A stretch of DNA of 19,571 nucleotides from Patescibacteria group bacterium (GTDB lineage: Bacteria; Patescibacteriota; Gracilibacteria; UBA1369), in the NCBI GenBank assembly GCA_018825335.1, contig JAHJEW010000016.1, positions 1 to 19,571 on the forward strand, given 5' to 3'. The stretch's first letter is position 1; each line of letters starts with the position of its first letter. The notes under the pieces are model-generated. The model did not search any database and had not been told where the DNA came from. It was given only the letters and a program-made list of their open reading frames with translations. This document shows positions 7,602-14,428 of this stretch, piece by piece. A program made the position numbers and the translations under genes.

Positions 7602-8169
7602 TAAGCACCAGATGAGTCGGATTTTCAAGCGGATTTCCAGTTTGCTGCGGGAGATTAGGATCTTTCAGGTATTTTTTTACTCTTGCTTCTATACCACCGG
7701 TTTCAGTGTCGCTAAATACAAGTTCGTCTGTCCATTCTGCAACTATCTTCGATAATCCCCTGCCGCGGATACCAATATGGACGTAGTGTGGATCGGTCCT
7801 TTCTTTGACGATTCTGTTAAGTTCCGAGGCAGACATTTTAGCTTTGCCTGATCCGGAATCTCTTACGATAATTTCAATGCTTTCTTTAGGATGATTAATG
7901 AAAGTTATTACAATGTTATCCCCCTGCTTTGAACCGTGTTCAATAGCGTTATTGCAAAGTTCATCCACAACAGACTGAAATCTGAAGGCCCACTGTTCGG
8001 AAAATTCGGTCATGTTGCGGATAAGACCGAGTGTGAAATCACGAATGCCGGATACGAAGTAAGCATTTGTCGGCAGAGTAATGGTGATTTCCATTGGTTT
8101 TCCGGATACGACTCTTTCCGGAGTGCCCGCGGGAGGGGCCTGAATTGGTTGACGTTGCTGATTTTCCAT
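7594..8169 (-). CDS. RsbW/SpoIIAB-like anti-sigma serine kinase (GHKL ATPase)
   Basis: This 191-residue protein contains one histidine-kinase-type ATPase domain and no dimerisation/phosphotransfer domain, as in the anti-sigma kinases RsbW and SpoIIAB. Visible motifs are the N box EL.NNAIEH (E70, N73, N74, H78), the G1 box DSGSG (104-108) and the G2 box GIRGRGLS (133-140). Such kinases phosphorylate a STAS partner on serine and, in the classic system, hold a sigma factor inactive. Here the STAS gene overlaps its stop codon, which strongly supports that pairing. The N-terminal 25 residues, rich in Q and P, are an extension, and the last 20 residues after the ATPase fold are proline-rich and probably flexible. 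No sigma factor is encoded nearby, so the output target is unknown. Confidence 0.88.
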   Translation of the reverse strand: MENQQRQPIQAPPAGTPERVVSGKPMEITITLPTNAYFVSGIRDFTLGLIRNMTEFSEQWAFRFQSVVDELCNNAIEHGSKQGDNIVITFINHPKESIEIIVRDSGSGKAKMSASELNRIVKERTDPHYVHIGIRGRGLSKIVAEWTDELVFSDTETGGIEARVKKYLKDPNLPQQTGNPLENPTHLVLNV

Positions 8170-8196
8170 AATTATCTAAAAAATCATATTATTTTA

Positions 8197-8520
8197 TCAA
8201 TTTTTAGCCTTTTTGTCAAAGATGGTTGTGGTGGATATGATCTTTTCCTGATATTTCTTGGATTCATTGAAAATAAGACGAAAAATAGCATGAATAAACC
8301 CATTTCTTAGTGATTTTGATTCTACATTATGAGTTAATTTATTCAGGACGTCTTTTTCTCTTTGTTTTTGGACAAGTAAAAGATCATGAGATTTCTTGTA
8401 TTGGGCGATTTTTTCAATAAAAACAAATCTAGAGACAAGTAATTTGATAATTTGAGAATCAATTTTATCTATTTTTTCGCGGAAAAATACTATTTCGGAT
8501 TTTTTTCGAGATTTAGTCAT
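8197..8520 (-). CDS. AroQ-type chorismate mutase (chorismate to prephenate)
   Basis: This 107-residue all-helical protein matches the AroQ (type II) chorismate mutase domain, which makes prephenate for Phe/Tyr synthesis. By alignment to the E. coli P-protein domain, the active-site set appears kept: R14 (FREKID), R31 (SRFVFIEKI), K42, R54 and E55 (QREKDVL), and S87 and Q91 in ESKKYQ with the same spacing. The residue matching E. coli D48 is Q51. It is a stand-alone single domain. It ends with TGA directly followed by TAA, the only UGA stop in the window. It is the first gene of the minus-strand run and lies 27 bases before the RsbW-like gene. A -10 box (TATAAG) close to its ATG implies an almost leaderless mRNA. 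No other aromatic pathway gene is in view. Confidence 0.82.
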   Translation of the reverse strand: MTKSRKKSEIVFFREKIDKIDSQIIKLLVSRFVFIEKIAQYKKSHDLLLVQKQREKDVLNKLTHNVESKSLRNGFIHAIFRLIFNESKKYQEKIISTTTIFDKKAKN

Positions 8521-8522
8521 AT

Positions 8523-8557
8523 GTTTAATCTTATACTATTTTTGAGATTGATACCAA
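8523..8557 (-). promoter_or_regulatory. Promoter for the chorismate mutase / regulatory operon
   Basis: On the minus strand a TATAAG box (8535 to 8530) has TTGGTA (four of six matches to TTGACA) 16 bases upstream, at 8557-8552. Transcription would start only a few bases before the ATG at 8520, giving a very short leader and no ribosome-binding site. Confidence 0.5.
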
Positions 8558-8623
8558 ATCGGCTTGATTAAACATATTTATTATATTAGAGTTGCGATGT
8601 TTTATTTCAAGTTTACCTTTTGA

Positions 8624-8691
8624 TTGTGCTGTCCTCCCCGTTTAAAGGGGTTAAGCACAAAGGGATAAGGGTAAATTAACCCCAAGGATAT
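8624..8691 (+). promoter_or_regulatory. rpsB leader with two competing hairpins (candidate autoregulatory element)
   Basis: Just upstream of rpsB the leader can fold in two exclusive ways. In fold A, TTGTGCT (8624-8630) pairs with AGCACAA (8654-8660), and inside it CCCC (8636-8639) pairs with GGGG (8647-8650). In fold B, GGGGTTAA (8647-8654) pairs perfectly with TTAACCCC (8676-8683), which directly abuts the AAGGA ribosome site (8684-8688). GGGG cannot be in both. Fold B would crowd the ribosome site and fold A would free it. S2 autoregulates through rpsB leaders in other bacteria; that this one does so is inference. Confidence 0.55.
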
Positions 8692-9378
8692 ATGGCTAAT
8701 GATAAGATTCAAGAAATGCTCGATGCAGCAGTGCATTTTGGGCATAAAACGCAAAAGTGGAATCCAAAGATGCGATCTTATATTTATGGTAGCAGAAACG
8801 GGATACATTTTATCGATTTATATAAAACAATGGATGCTCTTGAGAAGGCTCAGGAGTTTCTAAAACACGTTGTATCAAACGGAAAAACAGTATTAATGGT
8901 CTCGACTAAGCCACAAGCGGCGCAGCTTATTATTGATGCGGCAAATGAAACGAATATGCCATATGTGGTTAATAAATGGATGGGAGGTCTTCTAACCAAT
9001 TTTTCAACAATGAAGCATAGAATTAGATATTTCAGGAAACTGCGAGATGAGGAGAAAAGCGGTGAGTTTGCCAAGTATACGAAAAAGGAGGCATCGGCTT
9101 TAAGAAAGGATATTGTAAAACTTGAAACAGCTCTTGGTGGGGTGAGGGATATGGAAAAACTACCGGATGTTTTGTTTATTGCGGATGTGGTTAGGGATGA
9201 AAATGCTTTATATGAAGCCAGAAAATTAAAAATTCCTGTTGTAGCGATTGTTGACACGAATTCTGACCCGGATGGAATAGATTATCCCATCCCAGGTAAT
9301 GACGATGCAATAAAGTCCCTTACCTATTTGATTAGTGCAGTTAAGAGTGCTATTTTAATTGGGAAAAGTTTTAAATAA
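8692..9378 (+). CDS. rpsB: 30S ribosomal protein S2
   Basis: S2 binds the platform/head side of the 30S subunit and is needed for S1 docking where S1 exists. The 228-residue protein is full length. It shows the family blocks AAVHFGHKTQKWNPKM (12-27), IHFIDLYKT (38-46), VNKWMGGLLTNF (93-104), LPDVLFIADV (157-166), and IPVVAIVDTNSDPDGIDYPI (181-200) followed by PGNDDA. It is one of the few genes here with a Shine-Dalgarno-like sequence (AAGGA, 3 bases from the ATG). The long structured leader suggests feedback control. As in most bacteria it shares a transcription unit with tsf, but a membrane-protein gene is inserted between them. Confidence 0.98.
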   Translation: MANDKIQEMLDAAVHFGHKTQKWNPKMRSYIYGSRNGIHFIDLYKTMDALEKAQEFLKHVVSNGKTVLMVSTKPQAAQLIIDAANETNMPYVVNKWMGGLLTNFSTMKHRIRYFRKLRDEEKSGEFAKYTKKEASALRKDIVKLETALGGVRDMEKLPDVLFIADVVRDENALYEARKLKIPVVAIVDTNSDPDGIDYPIPGNDDAIKSLTYLISAVKSAILIGKSFK

Positions 9379-9393
9379 GGTAATTTTTGAAAT

Positions 9394-10068
9394 ATGGAAG
9401 ATACACAAAATGAAAACACACAAAATCAGGAGGAAAAGCAGTCCATGCCTGAAAGTACCGAAATTTTAGGGGCGGGAGCTACTCCGCCTGAAGTTCCACA
9501 ACCTGAATCTTCAAAACCTATGGAAGTAAAAATGCCGGAAATATTAAAGGCGGCAAAAGAGCAGCCAAAAACAACATCTGAGGAAAAGATATGGGCTTTG
9601 TTGTCATATATTCCGTTTGTGGCACTTGTCTCTCTTGTTATGAAACCTGAAAGTAATTATGTGAAATTGCATGGTAGACAGGGTTTATTGCTTTTCATGA
9701 TATTTTTTGGTTCGATTTTTGTTTATCTGGTTCCTTTTATTGGTCCTGTTGTTGGAATAATTATTCATTTTGCGGCCATAATTATTGGAATTTTTTCAAT
9801 GTATCAGGCGTTTATTGGAAACTGGTGGAAAATACCGGTTTTAGGTGATATTGCAGAGATAATTCCGGTTGAAGGTTTAACGAAGGTTGCTCGCGGTGCA
9901 ATGATGGGAGAAAAGGTTGATGAAGAAAAAAGAAAGATGGAAATGGAAGAGGAAGCTAAAGTGAAAACAGAAAATTTAGAACAACCGGAACAAGAAATAA
10001 AGACTGAAGAACAAGGTAATATTGAGACACAGGTATCCGACGAAACGCCGGAGCAGAAAAATTCATAG
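9394..10068 (+). CDS. DUF4870/Tic20-like small membrane protein with acidic tails
   Basis: This 224-residue protein has a hydrophobic core of DUF4870/Tic20 type: the ALLSYIPFVALVSLVMKP segment (68-85), the NYVKLHGRQGLLLF motif (88-101), and two or three further helices to about residue 142. The pattern of a helix, then K.H..QGL, then helices is the hallmark of the family, whose bacterial function is not established. The N-terminal 60 residues and C-terminal 50 residues are very rich in E, Q, K and T, probably disordered, and cytosolic if the helices form hairpins. It lies 15 bases after rpsB and 24 before tsf, so it is expected to be co-transcribed with translation genes. A role near the ribosome or in membrane insertion is only a suggestion from this position. 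Confidence 0.7.
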   Translation: MEDTQNENTQNQEEKQSMPESTEILGAGATPPEVPQPESSKPMEVKMPEILKAAKEQPKTTSEEKIWALLSYIPFVALVSLVMKPESNYVKLHGRQGLLLFMIFFGSIFVYLVPFIGPVVGIIIHFAAIIIGIFSMYQAFIGNWWKIPVLGDIAEIIPVEGLTKVARGAMMGEKVDEEKRKMEMEEEAKVKTENLEQPEQEIKTEEQGNIETQVSDETPEQKNS

Positions 10069-10092
10069 AATTATTTTTTAATTTTGACTTAA

Positions 10093-10680
10093 ATGTCAGT
10101 ATCACTTGATCAGATCAAGGAGCTTCGGGAAGCCACTGGTGTGTCTATGATGGTTTGCAAGAAAGCTCTGGAAGAAACTAACGGCAATGCCGAAAAAGCT
10201 TTAGATTTTTTAAGAAAAAAAGGTGAGGCGAAAGCTGCGGAAAGAGGGATTCGTTCAACAGGAGAGGGTGTGATTGCCTCGTACATACATTCCAATTCGA
10301 AATTGGGAGTGTTGGTAAAGATTGGTTGTGAAACGGATTTTGTTGCGAAAAATGAAGATTTTCAGGCACTTGCAAAAGATATTGCAATGCATGTGGCAGC
10401 AATGAATCCTTTAACAGTATCTCCGGACGATGTACCCGAGAATTTAATTGAAAAAGAGCGTGAAATATGGAGAGAACAGCTTATTAATGAGGGTAAAAAA
10501 GAGGCAATGCTGGATAATATACTTGCAGGTAAAGAAAAGAAATTCCGTGAGGAAATTTCTTTATTGACTCAACCATTCGTTAAAGATCCCGAAAGAACGG
10601 TTGAAAAACTTATTATTGATGCAGTAAATAAGCTCGGAGAGAATATAAAAATTGAAAGTTTCTGCAGGTATTCCGTGTAG
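10093..10680 (+). CDS. tsf: Elongation factor Ts (short form)
   Basis: EF-Ts is the nucleotide-exchange factor for EF-Tu. The 195-residue protein carries the N-terminal UBA-like domain (LDQIKELREATGVSMMVCKK, 5-24, then ALEETNGNAEKALDFLRKKG) and the core with CETDFVAKNEDF (79-90), which contacts EF-Tu. E. coli EF-Ts has about 280 residues. This one lacks the second core half and coiled-coil region, as in the short Thermus-type EF-Ts that works as a dimer. It ends cleanly at a TAG stop, so the short length looks natural and not a truncation. There is no Shine-Dalgarno sequence. The usual tsf neighbours pyrH and frr are absent; ribB follows 15 bases later. Confidence 0.96.
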   Translation: MSVSLDQIKELREATGVSMMVCKKALEETNGNAEKALDFLRKKGEAKAAERGIRSTGEGVIASYIHSNSKLGVLVKIGCETDFVAKNEDFQALAKDIAMHVAAMNPLTVSPDDVPENLIEKEREIWREQLINEGKKEAMLDNILAGKEKKFREEISLLTQPFVKDPERTVEKLIIDAVNKLGENIKIESFCRYSV

Positions 10681-10695
10681 TCTTTAGTTGAAATA

Positions 10696-11349
10696 ATGTC
10701 TCAATTTGATGCTATCGATGCTGCTGTGGCCGATATAAAGTCCGGCAAAATGGTGGTGATTGTTGATGATGAAGATAGAGAAAATGAGGGTGATTTGGTT
10801 ATGGCTGCATCGAAGGTTACTGCCGATAGCGTAAATTTCATGGCAAGAGAAGGTCGAGGTCTGATTTGTGTTCCTTTAAGTGAAGAAATTGCGGAAAGGT
10901 TGGATTTATTACCGATGGTTTTAAATAATAGCGATAAAAAGAAGACAAATTTTACGGTTTCTGTTGATTTAAAAGAAGGCACGTCTTCGGGAATTTCAAT
11001 GTCAGATCGTGCAAATACGATTAAAGCTTTAAGTAAATCAGATTCGAAGCCGAATGATTTTAGTAAGCCAGGACATGTTTTTCCTTTAAGGGCAAAAAAA
11101 AGTGGTGTTCTGGCACGAGCCGGACACACCGAAGCTGCTGTAGATTTGACAATGATGGCAAATCTTCCACAAGTTGGAGTTATTTGTGAAATTATAAAGG
11201 ATGATGGGGAGATGGCTCGTTTGCCGGAACTTGTTGAGTTCTGTAAAAAGCATAATCTTAGAATTATCAGTATTCGCGATTTGATAGCATACAAGGGGAA
11301 TAGGACATTTAACGTTTGTGAAGTGGGAAAAACGGATATTGTTAGATAA
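10696..11349 (+). CDS. ribB: 3,4-dihydroxy-2-butanone 4-phosphate synthase
   Basis: RibB converts ribulose 5-phosphate to formate and 3,4-dihydroxy-2-butanone 4-phosphate, the four-carbon precursor of riboflavin. The 217-residue length matches mono-functional RibB. The metal site is intact in DDEDRENEGD (24-33; E29, E31, D33) and GHTEAAVDL (143-151; H144). Other family blocks are GLICVPLS (55-62), SGISMSDRANTI (98-109) and PGHVFPLRA (125-133). There is no GTP cyclohydrolase II (RibA) domain after it, and no other rib gene is in view. It lies in the rpsB-tsf transcription unit, 15 bases after tsf and 9 before the CAP-domain gene, an unusual place for a riboflavin gene. A long open frame on the opposite strand is a coding shadow. 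Confidence 0.95.
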   Translation: MSQFDAIDAAVADIKSGKMVVIVDDEDRENEGDLVMAASKVTADSVNFMAREGRGLICVPLSEEIAERLDLLPMVLNNSDKKKTNFTVSVDLKEGTSSGISMSDRANTIKALSKSDSKPNDFSKPGHVFPLRAKKSGVLARAGHTEAAVDLTMMANLPQVGVICEIIKDDGEMARLPELVEFCKKHNLRIISIRDLIAYKGNRTFNVCEVGKTDIVR

Positions 11350-11358
11350 GAAAGAATT

Positions 11359-12105
11359 ATGACTTTATGTGAATATTTGAGATATTTCATTTTGCTGGTT
11401 TTCGCACCACGCTCATTGAAAACGATGGAATGGAGAATGCTTCGTTTACTTAATAAGGATCGTAAGCGTCATGGACTGGCTCCGGTAAGAATGCATGATG
11501 ATTTACGCTTAATTGCACGAAGACATAGTAGAGATATGGCTAAAAGGGATTATTTTGATCATGTTAATTTACGGGCAAAATCTCCTGCGGATCGTTTAAA
11601 AGAAGCGAGAGTTTCAGAAGTAATATCTGGTGAGAATCTTGCTAAAATAGGAGGATATAGCAATCCTACGCAGTTTGCTGAAGAGGGATTAATGAACAGT
11701 CCGGGGCATCGTGCCAATATTTTGAATGCCGGTTATAATGCAGTTGGTATTGGTGTGGTACAAAATGAGCGAAAAGTTTATTTTTTTACGCAAAATTTCG
11801 CCCGACGTTCTCTAATTTTTAAAAATAAAATTCCAAAAGTTGTCCATATGAAACGGGGTCTTGGTTTAAATGGATCTACATTATTTAATGTAAAACGCAT
11901 ATTATGTCATATAAAGAAGCCAAAAATAGATACAGTTTTATTTGAACATGTTTTTCTTTTAGAAGATGAAAAGTTTAATTTTACGGTTCAATTTGAAGAG
12001 AGCGGTAAATTTGAAATTTGGCTTTATACAGACAGTGGCAAAGGTAATAGATATGTTTTTGCTAATCATTTTGATGTTTTGGTGAAAAAGGGTTGGATAT
12101 TATAG
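11359..12105 (+). CDS. CAP-domain (SCP/PR1-like, YkwD-type) protein
   Basis: This 248-residue protein has one CAP domain over residues 25-148. Visible motifs are LLNKDRKRHGLAPV (30-43), HSRDMAKRDYFDH (56-68), SPADRL (75-80), GENLA (91-95), MNSPGHRANILN (112-123) and VGIGVV (129-134). The four cavity residues usual for the family can be placed at about H68, E92, E108 or E109, and H117. Bacterial CAP proteins are mostly exported, and their activity is unclear. Here the N-terminus is only a short hydrophobic stretch (about 6-16), so export is uncertain. After the domain comes a region of about 95 residues (154-248) that looks beta-rich and that I do not recognise. It starts 9 bases after ribB and probably closes the rpsB transcription unit. 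Confidence 0.82.
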   Translation: MTLCEYLRYFILLVFAPRSLKTMEWRMLRLLNKDRKRHGLAPVRMHDDLRLIARRHSRDMAKRDYFDHVNLRAKSPADRLKEARVSEVISGENLAKIGGYSNPTQFAEEGLMNSPGHRANILNAGYNAVGIGVVQNERKVYFFTQNFARRSLIFKNKIPKVVHMKRGLGLNGSTLFNVKRILCHIKKPKIDTVLFEHVFLLEDEKFNFTVQFEESGKFEIWLYTDSGKGNRYVFANHFDVLVKKGWIL

Positions 12106-12126
12106 GATAATTGCAGAGATACATGC

Positions 12127-12165
12127 TTGTTAGGTGTGCATAATCATGTTATAATAATATGATTA
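12127..12165 (+). promoter_or_regulatory. Promoter with overlapping inverted repeat for the transporter/STAS/phosphatase operon
   Basis: TTGTTA (12127-12132), a 17-base spacer and TATAAT (12150-12155), preceded by TGT as an extended -10, form a strong promoter about 21 bases upstream of the ATG at 12183. The perfect inverted repeat TAATCAT (12141-12147) and ATGATTA (12159-12165) brackets the -10 box with 11 bases between the arms. It could be an operator or a hairpin at the 5' end of the transcript. Confidence 0.65.
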
Positions 12166-12182
12166 TTTAATGCCTATAAAGC

Positions 12183-14417
12183 ATGTTTCGCCATTTTTTA
12201 CAGAATATTGTTGATATTTCAGTTTCAGAGCTTCCACGCGTAATTTATGGATGGGTTTTAAGATTTTTTTTACGTTTTGGCTTTGTAGTGGGTTGGACGG
12301 TTGTGATTGCTGTAGCTGTAACGCGTTTCTCCATTAATACCCTTCCACTGATTTTTATGGTTAATGCTTTTTTCACGATTGTAGGCATGTTGTTTTTTTC
12401 GGTATTAATTGATCGTTTGTCCATGAAGCAGGTATTGACACTAAATATTTTTTTCGCTGTTACAACATTATTTGTCGCTTTTTTAGAGTACGACAACGAT
12501 ATTGCTTTTACGGTATTAGCTCTTATAGCGTCAGGAATGTTTTTAACACAGATATCAATAATTCTATCAAGTTATCTTGAGGAATTCTTTTCTCCACTAG
12601 AGGCTGAGAGAGTAATTCCGCACATTGAATCGGCTGAAACAATAGGTGGAATATCTGGTGGAATTTTCCTGGCATATTTTGCGTCATCTGTAGTAGGCAG
12701 TCATATGCTAATAATTTGGATAATTTGTCTTTTGATATTTCTTTTATTATTATTTTCATTTATGCCATCCGTTCCTTTGTATCTGGAGAAAATTGATAAT
12801 CAGAGTAAGAGGATGATAAGGAAAAAATTTAGTTGGAATGCTATTGTGAAAAGCACAGAACAGATTAAAAAGATTCCTTTTTTACAGATTTTGTTAACTG
12901 TTTTATTTTTCCATTGGATCATTGCACATTTTATCGAATTTCTATATACAAAAGCAGTTGAAGAATCAGTTGTTTCAGCTAACGAATCGGCTCATGAGGC
13001 TTCTTTGACATATGGATTGGGTTCGTTATCGATTTTCTTTTATGGATCTGCACTTTTTGTTCAATTGTTCATATCCAGTAGGATAATAAAATCGGTTGGC
13101 ACTTTTGCCGGTTTTATTATAAATAGCATTGTTACTTTGTTGAGCGCTGTTTCAATGTTGTTCGGTTATGGATATATAACTGCAATATTGGCCCGGAATA
13201 ATTTTGAAATATCTTCCATCATCCAAAAAAACGCCTATGAATCTTCATATTATGCTTTTAAGTACGGAACTTTAAGATCTATTCGCGAATTTCTTGAAGG
13301 TGTTATTTATCCTTTAGCCACCATTGTAGGTACATCACTTATATTGGGGATTCAGACTTTTTTTCTTGAGAATCATTTTATGTACGTTGTTCCTTTTATG
13401 TTGTTGTTTTTGACTATTATAATGTCAATATTCTCTTTTCAGCTGCAAAGTAAATATACAGATCTTACTTTGAAAAATCTTTATTCTTCTATACCAATAG
13501 CACGTCATCATGCAATTGAGATTATTTCGCAAAAAGGTCATCAAAAATCTTTTGAGAGTTTACGTAAGTTATACAAAATGAACGATAATTTTGAAATTAG
13601 AAAGAAGATAATAATGTCTATGGGCTATTTGGGTAATATCAGTGCGGTCAACTTTATTTTAAAAATTATTGTGGATCGTGATGAGCGATATTATCGTGTT
13701 GCACTGGAAGCAATTGAAAAATTGGGTGGATCTTTGAAAAGAACCAGGATAAGCGAGGATGTTTGCAAAGATGCAAGCTCTGCTATATGCCTATTTATTG
13801 ATAATCATAGGGATGATGGTTTACGGGGATTGGCAATTAGAGCTTTGTCGCGCTACAATCCGCATTCTCTTGTTAAATACCTTAATTCCAATGACACCGT
13901 GTTACAGGCGGAGGCTGCGGTAGCGCTTTGGGAAATGAATTTATATAGAAAAAAAATAAAGAGAATGATCCAACTTATAATTGAGGGTAAGGACATCGAT
14001 TCTTACAGGAAAATGGCAAGAATGATTGGAGGCATCAGGCTTGGTGGAATGCTTAAAAAGATGACGGGGTTCGGGAATTCATCCAATCCGGAATTGCGTC
14101 TGTTGGCATATTTCAGTTTTCTGAAGTCAAATAAATTCAGATATTTGCCAGATCTTATAAATTTACTTTTGTATGGAAATGAAGTAACCTTTAGAAAAGG
14201 AATTGAGCTTGTTCATTGTTTGAATATTGGGCAAAAAAGAAAGATACTTCATTCTTTAATGCCCATCGGGCAGCTCGAAAATCTACCCGATACGGAAGAA
14301 GGCAGAAGAATGTTCAGACGTATGAGGGAGATATATGATGTTTGTGAAGCATATGACGAAAATTCTTATATAAATTTTCTTTCGCCTCGTTTCCAGGAGG
14401 TGCAATCAGTTACATAA
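12183..14417 (+). CDS. MFS/NTT-like membrane transporter fused to C-terminal HEAT-type repeats
   Basis: This 744-residue protein has two parts. Residues 1 to about 420 contain around ten to twelve hydrophobic segments. A cytoplasmic-loop motif SPLEAERVIPHIESAETIGG, followed by ISGG (about 137-160), resembles the loop of MFS transporters related to nucleotide carriers (Npt1/NTT-like), which often carry HEAT repeats. Residues about 455-700 are soluble helical repeats of HEAT type, for example FEIRKKIIMSMGYLG, YYRVALEAIEKLGG and GLRGLAIRALSRYNP. The substrate is unknown and transport itself is inferred. It leads an operon with a STAS protein 11 bases downstream and a SpoIIE-type phosphatase after that. 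This suggests a membrane sensor or transporter coupled to partner switching. It has its own promoter and no Shine-Dalgarno sequence. Confidence 0.72.
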   Translation: MFRHFLQNIVDISVSELPRVIYGWVLRFFLRFGFVVGWTVVIAVAVTRFSINTLPLIFMVNAFFTIVGMLFFSVLIDRLSMKQVLTLNIFFAVTTLFVAFLEYDNDIAFTVLALIASGMFLTQISIILSSYLEEFFSPLEAERVIPHIESAETIGGISGGIFLAYFASSVVGSHMLIIWIICLLIFLLLLFSFMPSVPLYLEKIDNQSKRMIRKKFSWNAIVKSTEQIKKIPFLQILLTVLFFHWIIAHFIEFLYTKAVEESVVSANESAHEASLTYGLGSLSIFFYGSALFVQLFISSRIIKSVGTFAGFIINSIVTLLSAVSMLFGYGYITAILARNNFEISSIIQKNAYESSYYAFKYGTLRSIREFLEGVIYPLATIVGTSLILGIQTFFLENHFMYVVPFMLLFLTIIMSIFSFQLQSKYTDLTLKNLYSSIPIARHHAIEIISQKGHQKSFESLRKLYKMNDNFEIRKKIIMSMGYLGNISAVNFILKIIVDRDERYYRVALEAIEKLGGSLKRTRISEDVCKDASSAICLFIDNHRDDGLRGLAIRALSRYNPHSLVKYLNSNDTVLQAEAAVALWEMNLYRKKIKRMIQLIIEGKDIDSYRKMARMIGGIRLGGMLKKMTGFGNSSNPELRLLAYFSFLKSNKFRYLPDLINLLLYGNEVTFRKGIELVHCLNIGQKRKILHSLMPIGQLENLPDTEEGRRMFRRMREIYDVCEAYDENSYINFLSPRFQEVQSVT

Positions 14418-14428
14418 TCAAAATTAAC

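Noticed and set aside
8850..9257. A 135-codon open frame antisense to rpsB
   Set aside because: It lies wholly inside a certain ribosomal protein gene and shows no domain; it is a shadow of the S2 codons.
10701..11390. A 229-codon open frame antisense to ribB
   Set aside because: ribB on the plus strand has every family motif. The antisense frame has a composition of low-complexity Ser/Ile/Phe and no recognisable domain, so it is a coding shadow.
14395..14402. AGGAGGTG, a perfect Shine-Dalgarno-like sequence before the second STAS gene
   Set aside because: It lies 26 bases from the ATG, has no suitable start codon at normal spacing and is explained as the codons for Gln-Glu-Val near the end of the upstream gene.
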